This document shows positions 11,281-22,300 of a DNA stretch of 23,853 bases, piece by piece; position 1 is the first letter of the stretch, and each line of letters opens with the position of its first letter. This stretch comes from Pelargonium cotyledonis (Eukaryota; Streptophyta; Magnoliopsida; Geraniales; Geraniaceae). Location of the stretch: contig JAYMTA010000823.1 of the NCBI GenBank assembly GCA_036897625.1, positions 1-23,853 on the forward strand, given 5' to 3'. Made by a program: the position numbers and the translations under genes. The notes beneath the pieces were generated by a model, which saw nothing but the letters and a program-made list of their open reading frames with translations, did no database searches and was not told the DNA's origin.

Positions 11281-12410
11281 TTTCTTCAACCTTTAGAATA
11301 TAGATTCAAATTTCAGGTTTGTATTTGTAATTAGTTGTAACTTTTGCTTCTTCATGTGATGTTCTTGAACTCTAGTTTGTGTGTACAGAAATGAATTGCT
11401 TCATGTTTTTTCATGCTTGTAAATTAAAGACTGGTATATAAATGGTTAACTGTTGAGGAATCAAGTGATTCTAAAGTTGGCTTGTCTGTAAAAACATTTA
11501 TTTGGAAAAAGAGAGGAAATTTGATTCTGCTACTCTTGATTTTCTTTCCTTGGAAGCTCATCAGTATCTTATACAGTTATACTGACAAACAATGGCAGAG
11601 ACAGGATTTGGGGTTGGGCAAAATTCTCTCTCTGAATCGTTTTACATCGGCTTCACCAAACGTTGCTCTTTATGATTTTTGTATGACCTGAGGTTGTCCT
11701 TGCACGCCGAAAGATGCTTTATCGGGCATGCTTCTTGACAAACAATCATGTTACTTCTCGTGACACATCTCTCCTCAAACAATCTTGCTCAACTTCAAAA
11801 CGTTATTTGTAATAACAAGTAGATGCAAAAAATTAACTTATGTCGCGTTAAATTTACAACATCCACGCGTTGGAAAGTTAACATTCACCGGGTAAAATAA
11901 TATTCATTGAATTCTAGTTTTACCAAAAACAAATCAAGTTAAGTTGATATTATATCATTTGTATGTGAACAACTAAAAAATCCAACTACTAAAAATGTAA
12001 ATTTTGTAAGATACTATACATTGTCTTGAACTTGCCATCAAAATTTAGACATTTCAAATCTGTGGATTTGACCAAGTTTCAGCATCTGAAATACACACAT
12101 TCTCACATTCAGTTAACTAAATTCAAATTCATAGTTGTAGAAAAAAATAAATCATTTAGAATTTGTTATGATATTAAATACCATATGTGTCTAATTATGT
12201 ATTTTTACAGGATTGTTTACTTCGGAAATTTTATATTCATACTACCCACAAATCAACACAAATTGTTATTGGTTGGGAAAATCATGATTCTAAGAGATAA
12301 AATTCCATTGATTGGAAGTAGATGCATATCCAAAAGGATTTTGATTCCACATTTGAGATTCAAGGCAAAAAGAGATTATTATATATGGGTTTTGGTTGAA
12401 ATTATTACAT
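11281..12410. other. Spacer between the two microprotein ORFs
   Basis: AT-rich DNA with no convincing gene. A motif near 11590-11620 (GGCAGAGACAGGATTTGGGG) resembles a sequence often seen in dispersed plant repeats, so a degraded transposon end is possible. A 140-codon frame from 12026 is AT-rich, matches nothing I recognise and overlaps the second microprotein in another frame. Confidence 0.4.
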
Positions 12411-12930
12411 ATGGCTTTGAGGTTAAGTTTGGTTCTTATGATGGGTAATATGGTTTGGAGGGTGTTTAAAGAATGGCTCTCTACTTACCTCTTATTGGCA
12501 CAAGACATTGCTCACTCTGTTCAAACTAGCCAAAGGTATGTTTCATTTTGTTTTTTCAAATAAACTTTTTTGCTTTTTTCTGGTCCATGGTATGAGGTTC
12601 CTAAGCGGGCTCGTAAACTCTCAGTTGTTACTTTAAGCTGTTTTACCACATTTAGACTAATCCTCAGTTGAGGGTAAGTCACATTTAATACTCATCCATC
12701 TCTCCATAGGTGCGTTGAGCGCGAATTGCACACAAGCTCTTTTTCCACTCACGCGACCTGAATTGCCACCCTTTTGTGATCTTTTTTACTTTCATTTTGA
12801 CATTTTTATGGATACAAACAAAAGTGATGTGTTGTGAATTTGAATGTTTTGTTCGTTTATTTTGTGCAGCCTCATGCCCATGCTGTATGCGCCGATGCCG
12901 TCGCCAATGCCTTTGATTGGATTGGTTTAA
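12411..12930 (+). CDS. Putative second microprotein, paralogue of the 11134 ORF
   Basis: From the first ATG after an in-frame stop (12354), a frame of 41 codons reaches 12535, where a good donor (CAAAG/GTATGT) occurs. A matching acceptor (TTTGTGCAG) at 12861-12869 restores the frame to 12930, giving 61 residues with a Met/Pro-rich tail. Without splicing, the frame stops at 12563, giving 50 residues. Compared with the 48-residue ORF, the block from WLS to SQ aligns without gaps: WLS, the Ala ten residues after the Trp, AHS and the final Gln are identical, and other positions keep their hydrophobic character. Function is unknown. This copy may be decaying, because it lacks the polar end of its relative. 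Confidence 0.3.
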
Positions 12931-13418
12931 GAGGGTGTTCGAGTTTATTTATATGTCAATTAAACTAGTGTATATGTATAAAATCGCTCGTTGTTTTTTA
13001 GGTAGAACATTTTGACTGTATTCGTTTTCATTTTGTATATTCTTGTTGTGTGGAAACTTTCAAGAATTTCAAAAACACGATGATCGAAGCATTTTTCATA
13101 TATTTATCATGAGTCAATGTTGATACGACATAAAAAAAAATTAATAAATAAAAATATTTGTGCATAATAGCATTGAAAACCACCGGTAATGTCACGTGCA
13201 TCCAAAGACGGGTAAGCAAAACTAAGTAATCTATGAAGCGATGGAGATGACCATTCACTACAAAAATACATTCATGAAAAGACAAAATATACGAAGAAAA
13301 AAACTTAAGAAAAATGAAAAATACATCGAGGCTAAACTTATAAGAGAATATAAAAACAATGCAAAATAAACCATTATTACATACATCCATATTTACACAA
13401 AAATATCATTTGGAAGTT
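12931..13418. other. Intergenic, very AT-rich
   Basis: No gene was recognised. A 120-codon minus-strand frame (13028-13390) is made of Phe, Ile, Tyr and Leu codons expected from AT-rich DNA and shows no domain. Confidence 0.6.
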
Positions 13419-13466
13419 GGCCCAATATACATTTAGGCCCATGTCTTTTGAATGGGCCGTGGCCCA
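13419..13466. promoter_or_regulatory. Site II (TGGGCY) cluster, promoter of the SRR1-like gene
   Basis: Four motifs fall in 48 bases: GGCCCA at 13419-13424, 13436-13441 and 13461-13466, and TGGGCC at 13453-13458. The first sits in the palindrome TTGGCCCAA. The cluster lies about 100 bases before the GC-rich leader exon of the SRR1-like gene. Such clusters are TCP-factor targets in plant genes that are active in growing cells. No TATA box is obvious, which is common for this promoter class. Confidence 0.65.
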
Positions 13467-13573
13467 TTTCATTAACAATCTGATGACCATCGCTCATAAT
13501 TTGCAAAACTGAGCTGATTTGTTATTGGCTGGTTTTTTCCAGACAGAAATTGTGTAGGCCGAGAGCGCAACCT

Positions 13574-13591
13574 GCCGCCGCCGCCGCCGGC
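13574..13591 (+). repeat. Short CCG repeat in the SRR1-like leader
   Basis: GCCGCCGCCGCCGCCGG lies in the presumed first, non-coding exon, just before a splice donor. It is a GC-rich island in an AT-rich surrounding and probably marks the 5' leader. Confidence 0.75.
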
Positions 13592-13613
13592 GCTAATCTC
13601 CTTTCACCGACTC

Positions 13614-14162
13614 GTAAGTTCTTAGCTATATTTCTTTCCGGCTTCTTCCTAGTTTTACTCGGCGGCCAAACAATATTGTAGGTTTTTTTATTATACAGAA
13701 TTAGTTTTGGAAGTTATAGATTTACTGATTCAGTTCTTTGAATTCATGAACTGTGATAATTTATTGCCTGATCTTAGATTTTCTGAAAATTGGTGTCTTT
13801 TTTCTTATTCATTTACCTGAATTTATGGCTTGAATTGAAATTTGAACTTAAATTTACCAGAATCAGAATTTTCGACTTGTCTATTGAATTGGGATGATTA
13901 GGGCTTGTTCATGCTAATCTGGAGATCTGTCATAGCTCATAGGTTGAGGCATTGTCATTGATTCTGTGGAATTTTAATTAGCCCAAAAAATGTTCAATTT
14001 GTTTCTCAGAAGTGGATAGTTATTTTTCTGATTCATGGCAAGCATTGTGAAGCATTTGGCTGATTATTATTTAGAGTTACAATATACATATTGAATGTTT
14101 GTGAAATATATGTATCCAAGCTCACATAAATTCTTTGCGGTTAGATTTCTTGTTTGCCTGAG
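13614..14162 (+). other. Probable 5' leader intron of the SRR1-like gene
   Basis: A strong donor (CTC/GTAAGTTC) follows the GC-rich leader, then about 550 bases of T-rich intron-like DNA. Two acceptors are possible, both before the ATG at 14168: one ending at 14144 (GCGGTTAG) and one ending at 14162 (TTGCCTGAG). The second has the better pyrimidine tract. The protein is the same in either case. Confidence 0.55.
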
Positions 14163-14167
14163 TTACA

Positions 14168-15001
14168 ATGGCAGCTTCTGCAAAAACCCTCGCCCCTGAT
14201 AAATGTGCTCCAAATGAAGAGTGGACAGTTGTTTTACCTCGTCGTGGCAGTCGCAAAAGGCATCTTCCTAAGGTCAATAGCTTAAAAGAAGAGCTTGCAT
14301 GGGCTCCAACTGACGTAGTAACCGATGCAGATAGAGAATCAAAATTGATGCAGAAGATGAATTTGTGTATGAAGAAAATCAGGAGTTCTCAATTTTATCA
14401 AACCTTCTTGGACCAAATAGAAACTCCAGAAGTTTTGCATCGTTTTTTAAAAGTTTTGGGTTCTGAATTAAAGATGCCGATGGTAATATATGGTATAGGC
14501 AGCATTGAGTCGTATGAACCTCCACGGTTGCAGCTTGGGCTTGCTGTTTTGATGAAAAGGAAGTTTAGCTGGATTGGGGACGTAGAGGTGTTTGATCCGA
14601 TTCTTTCTGCTTCAGAATCCCGTGTTTTGGAAGCCCTTGGTTGTTCTGTGATGTCAGTAAACGAGCACGGGCGGCGACGTGCTCTAAAGCCGACACTTTT
14701 CTACATGCCACACTGTGAGGCAGAGCTGTATGACAATCTCTTACAGGCAAATTGGACAGCAGACATGCTGAACAATATAGTAATTTTTGGGAACAGCTTT
14801 GGTACATACGAACAGTATGTCGACGAGTTTAAGAACTCAGCTGTCGTTAATTCTGCTAGACACATTGTTGCTGTTCGAGAATTTACAAACGAGTATTGGG
14901 TTGACACGGTTGTAGATGACTATTTTGGTGCTTTTCATGATTCAAGCTGGCATTTCATCAACCCTGCCCCTGAGACAGAGCTGCAGCCAGTAAAAACTTG
15001 A
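14168..15001 (+). CDS. SRR1: SRR1-like protein (SENSITIVITY TO RED LIGHT REDUCED 1)
   Basis: One uninterrupted coding exon gives 277 residues, close to the usual plant SRR1 length. The N-terminal part carries the family motif EEWTVVLPRRG (about 18-28) and a basic patch. The SRR1 domain spans about 103-215, with MVIYGIGSIES, a Pro-Arg-Leu-Gln-Leu segment, EVFDP, a helix ending in GCSV, the MPHCEAELYDNLL block and VIFGNSF. In Arabidopsis SRR1 acts in phytochrome B signalling, the circadian clock and flowering time. In yeast and animals the family is linked to heme or stress regulation. The biochemical activity is not settled. The start is the first ATG after the leader intron and begins MAAS, as expected for plant proteins. 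A compact C-terminal region follows the domain. The gene looks intact. Confidence 0.92.
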   Translation: MAASAKTLAPDKCAPNEEWTVVLPRRGSRKRHLPKVNSLKEELAWAPTDVVTDADRESKLMQKMNLCMKKIRSSQFYQTFLDQIETPEVLHRFLKVLGSELKMPMVIYGIGSIESYEPPRLQLGLAVLMKRKFSWIGDVEVFDPILSASESRVLEALGCSVMSVNEHGRRRALKPTLFYMPHCEAELYDNLLQANWTADMLNNIVIFGNSFGTYEQYVDEFKNSAVVNSARHIVAVREFTNEYWVDTVVDDYFGAFHDSSWHFINPAPETELQPVKT

Positions 15002-16503
15002 TTGTTTGGAAGTTAGTTACTGATCTTCATTGTATTTGTATTTTTCAGAGATTCAAGAATTGATCCTTTATTGTTCTCTAATTCTTTTGTTAACATTATA
15101 CTAATATGGATCAAAGATACAGTCCTAACCAAAAGAATCTTGTATTTTATTTATTGTCTTTGAGGCCAAATTTGAAAATCTATGCTTTTAGGGACTTGAC
15201 TTGAACTCAAAGAAAAGAAGCAACATACATCAAATCTCTATTTAGGTGTTAATTTCGTCACCTAATATTGTATTATTCCAACCAACATATTGACGTTGCA
15301 ATTTCAACTCTACTGCTTGTTCTTCTGGAGCGCACTAATTTTATTTCAAATAATTATAGCACTAAACAAATAAAATAACAATTTTATCAGTATATTTTAA
15401 AATATAAATGTGAAGAATACAAAATTGGAACAGCAGCACATCAAGAACCAATAATGGAGCTGTTATTGATAATGGGATCTTTTATAATTTTGATCAGAGC
15501 ACGACGTCGTTTCTCTCATGTGGTCACAGTTGGGATACAACAAAAACATCAAATTCAAACAAACAGAGAAAGAGAAACGCCAATGTGAGGCGGTGGAAGA
15601 CGGTGACCTTTTTCAAACCCATCTTTTTCTCATTTTCGTTTTTATATACTTATTAAATTATCACAACCCATAAATAATTATTATCCATTATTCTCCTTCA
15701 AAATCACCCTATTTTTATATGATTTTTTAATATTTTTTTATTAATATATGAATTCTACTGGTGCCTCTGATAGTTTTGTCACAAGTGGTTGATGCTATAT
15801 TTTTTACCTCGGTAATATATATAGCAACGCATTGCTGTCGTCGATGAGCAGCTCTCACATATTTAAGTAAGCAATTTTTTTTTTAATGTTTCTACATAGG
15901 AATAGCACACGATAGATGAAGACGATTGCGTCATTTGAAAATTCATCCTTGACGTGAAAATGAGTAAATTCGCCTTAATATAATATAATTCATGTTATCA
16001 AAATAATTAAAAATAATAAATATTTAATATATGTCATCGCACTTACTATATTCGTTAATTTCAAATAACTATGAAACTATTTCACCCAAAAACATACAAA
16101 AATAAGACGAGTGAAGTATTAAATTTTAAAGCTAGTTAATATTATTATCAACACTTTTTGTCAACGAAAATTAAATTCAAAAGACTTCCATGCGTATGAT
16201 TTTGAAATATAGAGCGATTAAGTGTCAAAACGTAAATGTGAATAAATAACAGAGAAAAAAAAAAGTTTCCTTGCAAAGAAGGCCAAAGACATCCTGTTTT
16301 TGCTTTTGCAAAAGAAACTCCTCAAAGGCTCAAACAACAAAAACCAGAATTTTGCTATATTTTGCTGTCTACACCAAATACATTACCTCTCTTTTCTCAA
16401 TATTCACAAAAATAGCCTCTCCATACTCCGCCGTCGCCACCTCCACCGCCGCCACCGTCATCTCCGACTGATTATACGATACCCTTTAGCGAGCTGAATA
16501 GGA
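15002..16503. other. Intergenic region, promoter of the glutaredoxin-like gene
   Basis: After the SRR1-like 3' end (T-rich, probable poly(A) site within about 150 bases) there is AT-rich DNA with no gene. A palindrome ACGACGTCGT at about 15501-15510 carries an ACGT core of the kind bound by bZIP factors. The last 200 bases are CT-rich and contain CCGCCGCCACC-like sequence, so they are probably leader of the next gene. Confidence 0.5.
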
Positions 16504-16513
16504 AAACCCTAAA
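16504..16513 (+). promoter_or_regulatory. Telo-box in the leader/promoter of the glutaredoxin-like gene
   Basis: AAACCCTAAA is the plant telo-box core, commonly near transcription starts of genes active in dividing cells. It lies 215 bases before the chosen ATG, probably within the 5' leader. Confidence 0.5.
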
Positions 16514-16728
16514 CCTCGAAATTTTCATTCTTTTTGTCTTGGAAAAAAAGGAATCTTTTTGTTCTTGTTGCATTTCTCTTACCTGATTGTTTATCCATAA
16601 ATTTCTGATTCTGGTATTTGATTAATCCGGTCAAGATCGTCTCGATCTTGATCTTCATTGCGTGCAAATCCTTGAAGCTTCCATTGGAGGATAATCGCGA
16701 AATTTCGAATCTAATTCATTGGTCCGCG

Positions 16729-17511
16729 ATGTCGAACTTCGAGGAAAAATATGAATTCGTCGCCGGGAAGAGCAAGCCCGCTTCGTTCAGCCGCTCAATC
16801 ACGCTACACGCCAGCGCGGCCCCAAAACCCTACCATCCGCCGGCCCTCGATCGCTCCGGGACCGTGAAAAAGTTCGACGATTTGGCGGACGATACGATCA
16901 AAGGGAAGGTGCAGAAGCTCCGCAGCATGTTCGAAGCCCACCGGAACGCCAATTCGGGCGGCGACGATTCGCTGGCGCGGCTAAGATCCATGAAATCGAT
17001 GGGTCAAGAGCGTGCGTCGTCGGCTCAGCGCCGGAGCTCGACGATTCGGCTGCCGGGAACGGAAGACCGGATCGTCGTGTTCTCGACGAGCTTACACGGA
17101 ATCCGGCGGACATACGAGGATTGCTACGCGGTCCGGATGATATTTAGAGGATTTAGGGTTTGGGTGGATGAGCGCGACATTTCTATGGATTCAGCCTATA
17201 AAAAAGAGTTGCAGAGTGTGTTGCAAGAGAAAAATGTGAGCTTGCCCCAAGTGTTCATCAAAGGGAGGTATATAGGAGGAGCTGAAGTGGTCAAGCAGCT
17301 CTTCGAAACGAATGAATTGGGTAAACTTCTCGAAGGGCTTCCTGTCCGAAAACCCGGGTTTGTTTGCAGATGCTGCGGGGACATAAGGTTCGTGCCTTGC
17401 CAAAATTGCAGTGGGAGTAGGAAAATATTTGATGAAGATGAAGGCTTGCTCAAGAGGTGCTTTGTTTGCAATGAGAACGGATTGATTCGGTGCCCGGATT
17501 GCTGTTCTTAA
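16729..17511 (+). CDS. Glutaredoxin-like protein with Cys-rich C-terminus (At5g39865 type)
   Basis: Intronless ORF of 260 residues. The glutaredoxin fold spans about 114-211, recognisable by RIVVFSTSLHGIRRTYEDC, the VDERDISMDSAYKKEL block and LPQVFIKGRYIGGAEVV, which includes the cis-Pro of the fold. The usual N-terminal CPYC/CCMC active-site pair is absent (SLHG is in its place), as in this plant subfamily, so classical dithiol reductase activity is unlikely. The tail has four paired-Cys motifs, with cysteines at 213/216, 224/227, 244/247 and 255/258, resembling a DnaJ-type zinc-binding module. The first 113 residues are Ser/Arg-rich and probably disordered. An in-frame ATG at 16618 would add 37 residues, but MSNFEEKYEF at 16729 looks like the natural start. 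The 5' half is markedly more GC-rich than the surroundings. Function in plants is poorly defined; an iron-sulfur or zinc role is possible. Confidence 0.88.
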   Translation: MSNFEEKYEFVAGKSKPASFSRSITLHASAAPKPYHPPALDRSGTVKKFDDLADDTIKGKVQKLRSMFEAHRNANSGGDDSLARLRSMKSMGQERASSAQRRSSTIRLPGTEDRIVVFSTSLHGIRRTYEDCYAVRMIFRGFRVWVDERDISMDSAYKKELQSVLQEKNVSLPQVFIKGRYIGGAEVVKQLFETNELGKLLEGLPVRKPGFVCRCCGDIRFVPCQNCSGSRKIFDEDEGLLKRCFVCNENGLIRCPDCCS

Positions 17512-18532
17512 TCTTGCCTCAACACTGAGAAATGGCTCATTGGTGTGTATGTTTTTTAGATGCCTTTTGATAAGTAATTTACTCAAGGAGTCTATTTGGT
17601 ATTGCATTGAGTCTATGCTTATGGTTTGGGATCCAATTCAAGTCTCTAACTTGGATATAGATGGGTTCTTTTGGATCATCAGTTGGGAACTGATGGCTCC
17701 TGCTCCTCCATATGAACAGCATTATGAAATAATAGTGTATTTAATGAAGAAGAAAAAATCAAAATTGTTTGATATTTTGATTGAATGTAACACCACAGGA
17801 GAATGTCTCTCTGATGTGGGAATGTAAATGTTTAGTATATCATTTTACCCAAGCAAAGGGCTTGCTAGTGCTGGGAATTGTGTATGGTGATGAGCTTATG
17901 GCTTGAATTCTCTTGTGGTTAAACACAGTTTAGAATACAAATAAATATTTTGTACAATTTCGTGTTGGCTCGTATATTTACTTTCAGTATTGTATTGCAT
18001 GCGATCGGTAGAAGGAATTTGAGCTTTTTTACTGATATTATGCTGCAATGGATTTGTTTAGATTGGAAATGAGGTACGGCTTTATCAGATGCCCTAATAG
18101 CTGTTTTAGTCTTTTTAGTGTGGCATTTCAATGGATTTGGCATGATAGGCTTTTGTTTAACTGTGAATGATGCTGAGAACACTTGAAGTTCTAGCTTTCC
18201 TCTTTACATATGTATGTTTTGCATTCTGTTGTCAATTTTGATTTTGAGTTTCATTGTTCAACTGAATTGCAATATGAAATAAGAGTGGAGGTGATGAAAT
18301 TGAAGCTACTTATGTTTTGCATTTATGAGAATGTTTCTGTTCTGACATGGCAATGCTGACAGCTGTGCTCAGTTTGAATTTTGGATTAGAAGAAGTTAGG
18401 GGAGATTCTTCAACCATTTCTTTAGTGTTCACATGCCTATGATTCCAAGTGGACTGGATTCTCTCTGTACATGGTTCTCAATAATTTGAGTTTTAGCTTA
18501 GAATGTTTGATGATACAATGTAGTAGTCAGTT

Positions 18533-18564
<32 letters not shown>

Positions 18565-19301
18565 CTTAAATGCTCAACACAATGTCTTGTGCAATTACTT
18601 GAGAACAGGACCATATTTCAAAATGATCTATATATTAATATATGCATAATTGGTGTTTTACTCAGTTTGGCCATGCATTTCAAATTAGGTTTGGTAATGT
18701 TAAATGTAGGAGTAAAAACAAAACAATAAAAACTCAAGATTGAAAAATAAAATACTCATTTCTATTTTGGTCCTCTGTACATGTATATATCTTCTTCCAG
18801 TTATACAAACAAATTACTACACAAGACTTTTTTAAACAAATTCTGTAAAATATAGAACATACATCTGTTTGAGATTTTGCTGTTAAGTTGATGAGCCTGT
18901 AATTTAGGGTTTTCAAGATGGATCCAGCTGTTGACAAATAATTTTATTTTTTAAAAGAGATGGCTCCAGCTTTGCTGAATATTTCTAGATACATTCATCT
19001 GCAGCTTTGGTAGTGTTCTTCATATACTTGAAACTAAGTTAATGAAAAAAGTAGCAATGAAAGGGTCTGGCTGACAAGAAGTTCCGAAGATACATATCAA
19101 AAAGTAGAATGCTACAGTTTCTTCAAGTAACTAGCAAACTGTACAATAAGGATTGGCCTTATTGCGTATCGGCCATGCAAAACTTGGCAATCTCGTTCCT
19201 TCCTGTGCGCGCTCAAAGCTCAGAGAGATCTTGTAATGAAAGCTTTGCAATTTCCAGTACCAAACTTGCCTTGCATTTATCTACACATTTTGTTTTGCTC
19301 G
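17512..19301. other. Convergent intergenic region with two 3' UTRs
   Basis: The glutaredoxin-like gene runs in from the left and the ArfGAP gene from the right. AATAAA at 17940-17945 is a possible poly(A) signal of the former. The ArfGAP 3' UTR probably covers a few hundred bases below 19302. A 95-codon plus-strand frame (17540-17827) starts right after the glutaredoxin-like stop and shows no domain. Nothing else coding was seen. Confidence 0.6.
18534..18561. repeat. 28-base poly(T) tract
   Basis: An uninterrupted run of T on the plus strand in non-coding DNA. It could be the A-tail of a retroposed sequence inserted on the minus strand or plain slippage. I could not identify any retroposon body next to it. 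Confidence 0.85.
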
Positions 19302-22300
19302 CTATTGGGTGAGTGGAACACATTCTAGTTCGATCTCTAGCACACCCCTCTCAACATTTTGCAGCTTGAGAGAGACTACCTGCTTTACCATCCCATCTAC
19401 CGTGGTGATAACACTATCTTTTACCAGGGTATTGTCTTTGCTTGCCATCCATTTCCCGAGCTGTGTTGATTGATCTATTGAGGACTTCTCGAAGGCTTTG
19501 GCAGCAGATACCAGAGGTTGAATGTCTATCTCAGCCTCTCCCATAAAATCGTCAGTTGAGAATGTATCCTTGTCATACACAAGCTGCAAATGAGCATCCA
19601 AATAGAAGCTTGTTAGCGTTTTTGTCCTTGTCGGAATATCATAATTGATCAAATTGGATTCAGCTGACAGTTGCATGCTTATAAGATATGAATACAAGTA
19701 AAACCAAGACTACCCTCAGCAGCTTTCAATACTTGAAATTTAAGGCCGGCAATTACTACCTGAAGACTTCAATTTTAGACATGTTAAGACCACTTATGAG
19801 GCCTACAGTTGCAAAAAACTCCATAGGATCACTGTACCGAACCATTTCAATTGTGTGATGCCAGATCATCTGAGATTTATGTCTATCTTATCAATAGACA
19901 TATTTCCCACTAAAGGCTTCCAAAATAATTTACACTGTTAGAGGATAATAGCATATGCCACATCACTGTTTCATTAAACTCTCACAATACTATCTCTTCA
20001 ACAAAGGATTAAACTCTAGCCTGGGCGCTCAATCAAACACGACACTAAAAAGTTATAAAGAGCACAACAATCAATGCTGTTATCAAGTTATAACAATGAA
20101 CTGATTAATGGCCATTACACTCTCACAACGACAGTAGAATGGGGATACTGCCAACTTTTGAGGTTATTATCCTCTTATAATCACCATTTCGATGCCCCAA
20201 GGCTAAACATCATTAAACTTCCAACTGCAAGAGGTCGCAATTAACTTATGAGATTGGGAGTTATGGATATGCAAGAATCCATCATGTCAAATTTTCAAAA
20301 TTGTGCAGGCAAAATTAGGCTTCAGACACACATAGGCGGACATTACAATAGGCTATATCTGATATAAAATACAAAAGGTGCAGATGTGCTATGTGAAGTG
20401 CACAGGTATTTTAACGTGTGTTTCCATAATTTGGTTTCCTATTAGAATCTTGAATAAAAGTTCCAACTTACCACTTTTAGTGGTGGAATATTTTCAGGGA
20501 TGGACAGCATAAGACTTTCATTCCAGACAGGATTCAGGTTGTTCTTTATGACTCGTGTCCTAACTGTCTGCAACAAAAATTAATCAACACAGTTGAATCC
20601 ATGTCTCTCCTCTTTCATATGATTATAATAATGATACTTTCTGTGAAGATATCAAAGATTTTATTAGAAGAGGGCTACCTGGTTACCCAATGCTAGGATG
20701 ACATATGGGTCACTGCTCATCATGTCCCGGATGGCGAGGTTGGTGCCTTTGACAACATTGACCTTTATTAATCCAACAAATTCAACCATACCTACCTATG
20801 AACAGTACATTGGAAGCAATGAGATTCAATAAACATATTTAGATGAATATCAACTAAGACGCAAAGTTTTGATGCTCTGCCTTTACTGGTTCTATCCAAT
20901 TTATAATATTGTACTGTTGCTGATTCATTTTTGATTGGGCGTATTATTTGCCTGCAAGATGATGAATCCATGTCCAATGCATATGCATACACTGTATTCC
21001 CACATCTTCTTTGACATATTATAGTTATTTTTGAGCTAGAAAATATAAAACAATAATTATAGATAAAAACCAGATTTAAATGCTGTAGAAGTTTTGACAA
21101 GTATTGTAGTCTGTGGTCTAGTTGGAAAAAGAACTTCACAGATATACATTTTTTGTTTTCTCTTCAACTAAGAAATAGGATAAAGTAAATAAGATTAACT
21201 TCAAAAAATTTAACACGTGATCATTTAATACCTGAAATGAAGTAGTATTTTTCAAACTAAATATCATTACCGTAGAATTACTCTTCTTAGCGCCCTTGTG
21301 CTCAGCGTCTTTTCTACCCCAGCTATTACGAAATGCAAGCCCAATGCGATGCTTGGTAGACTGTTTGTCATTTGATTTCTTATCATGGGTAGAGTTATTG
21401 CTCTGGGTGGATGATGCATTTCTATTAGGAGCTGGGAAGGGGCAGGCAATCGGTTCTTCCGGAAATATAAACTGTAGCTGCTCATATTTTTTCCTGAGTG
21501 TTCAAAAAGAAGACCTCTAATTTGAAATTACATAGGTCTGGTGAACATTGTAGCAACCTATATCTGATATGAGAGATAAAAAATAGATCTCTTGACTTTT
21601 GGATGGCATAGGCTACTTTTATGTAGGCAAGTACAATATTAGCATTACCTAATGAAATCAATGCGCTCCTCATTAGAGGAATCTGGCTTTGGCTTTTTTA
21701 CTTTATCTGGGATGTTAGCCTCATACTTCATGTTTGCAACATTGTTTCCACCCATTTCCTCAAACATATCAACTTGTTCATCTGACCATTCATCAAGTTT
21801 TGCTGATAATACCTGTGCCATAATTTAAGATGAAAATAGAAAAATCAAGTACAAACCCTAAGATGAATAAAATGTATGAAAATCATTTAACAAACAAATT
21901 ATATTAAGACTAAATCTTGAGATCAGAATCAGCTAAAAGACAACACTGAATATTTTGTAGTGTTTATCCATATGGTTGTCAAATATCACAAAGCGCGAAA
22001 CGATTCACGATTTGGAGCCAAAAGATACAAAATCAAGTTTGTATCTTTGGAGGGCTTGAATCTTACCTGACTTGCGATTCACGATACGATTCTCACGGTT
22101 TGGAGCTAAGAAGAGACAAAATCATGTTTGCATCTTTGTTTTCTTCTTCTGTTTTCCTTTTTTGCCAAGAAGAAAAAACAGTTTTGATTTGCTATATAAC
22201 CTCTTGAGTATTGAGGCCTAACCTAACTTACGATCTTAACTTCTTTTTGGTTCTGTGGTGGCGGCGATCTGAATGGACGTCTTCTTTGCGGTGGTGAAGA

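Noticed and set aside
11482..11691. 69-codon plus-strand frame between the microprotein ORFs
   Set aside because: No alignment with either microprotein. Contains a motif typical of dispersed plant repeats, so it is more likely transposon debris.
12026..12448. 140-codon plus-strand frame
   Set aside because: Lys/Ile/Phe-rich composition fits AT-rich non-coding DNA, with no domain. It overlaps the second microprotein, whose frame has independent support from its relative.
13028..13390. 120-codon minus-strand frame, hydrophobic, membrane-like
   Set aside because: Composition is what AT-rich DNA gives (Phe, Ile, Tyr, Leu). No recognisable domain, no splice partners, and it lies next to the SRR1-like promoter on the opposite strand.
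17540..17827. 95-codon frame just after the glutaredoxin-like stop
   Set aside because: Lies in the likely 3' UTR, no similarity to anything I recognise, no promoter or codon pattern of its own.
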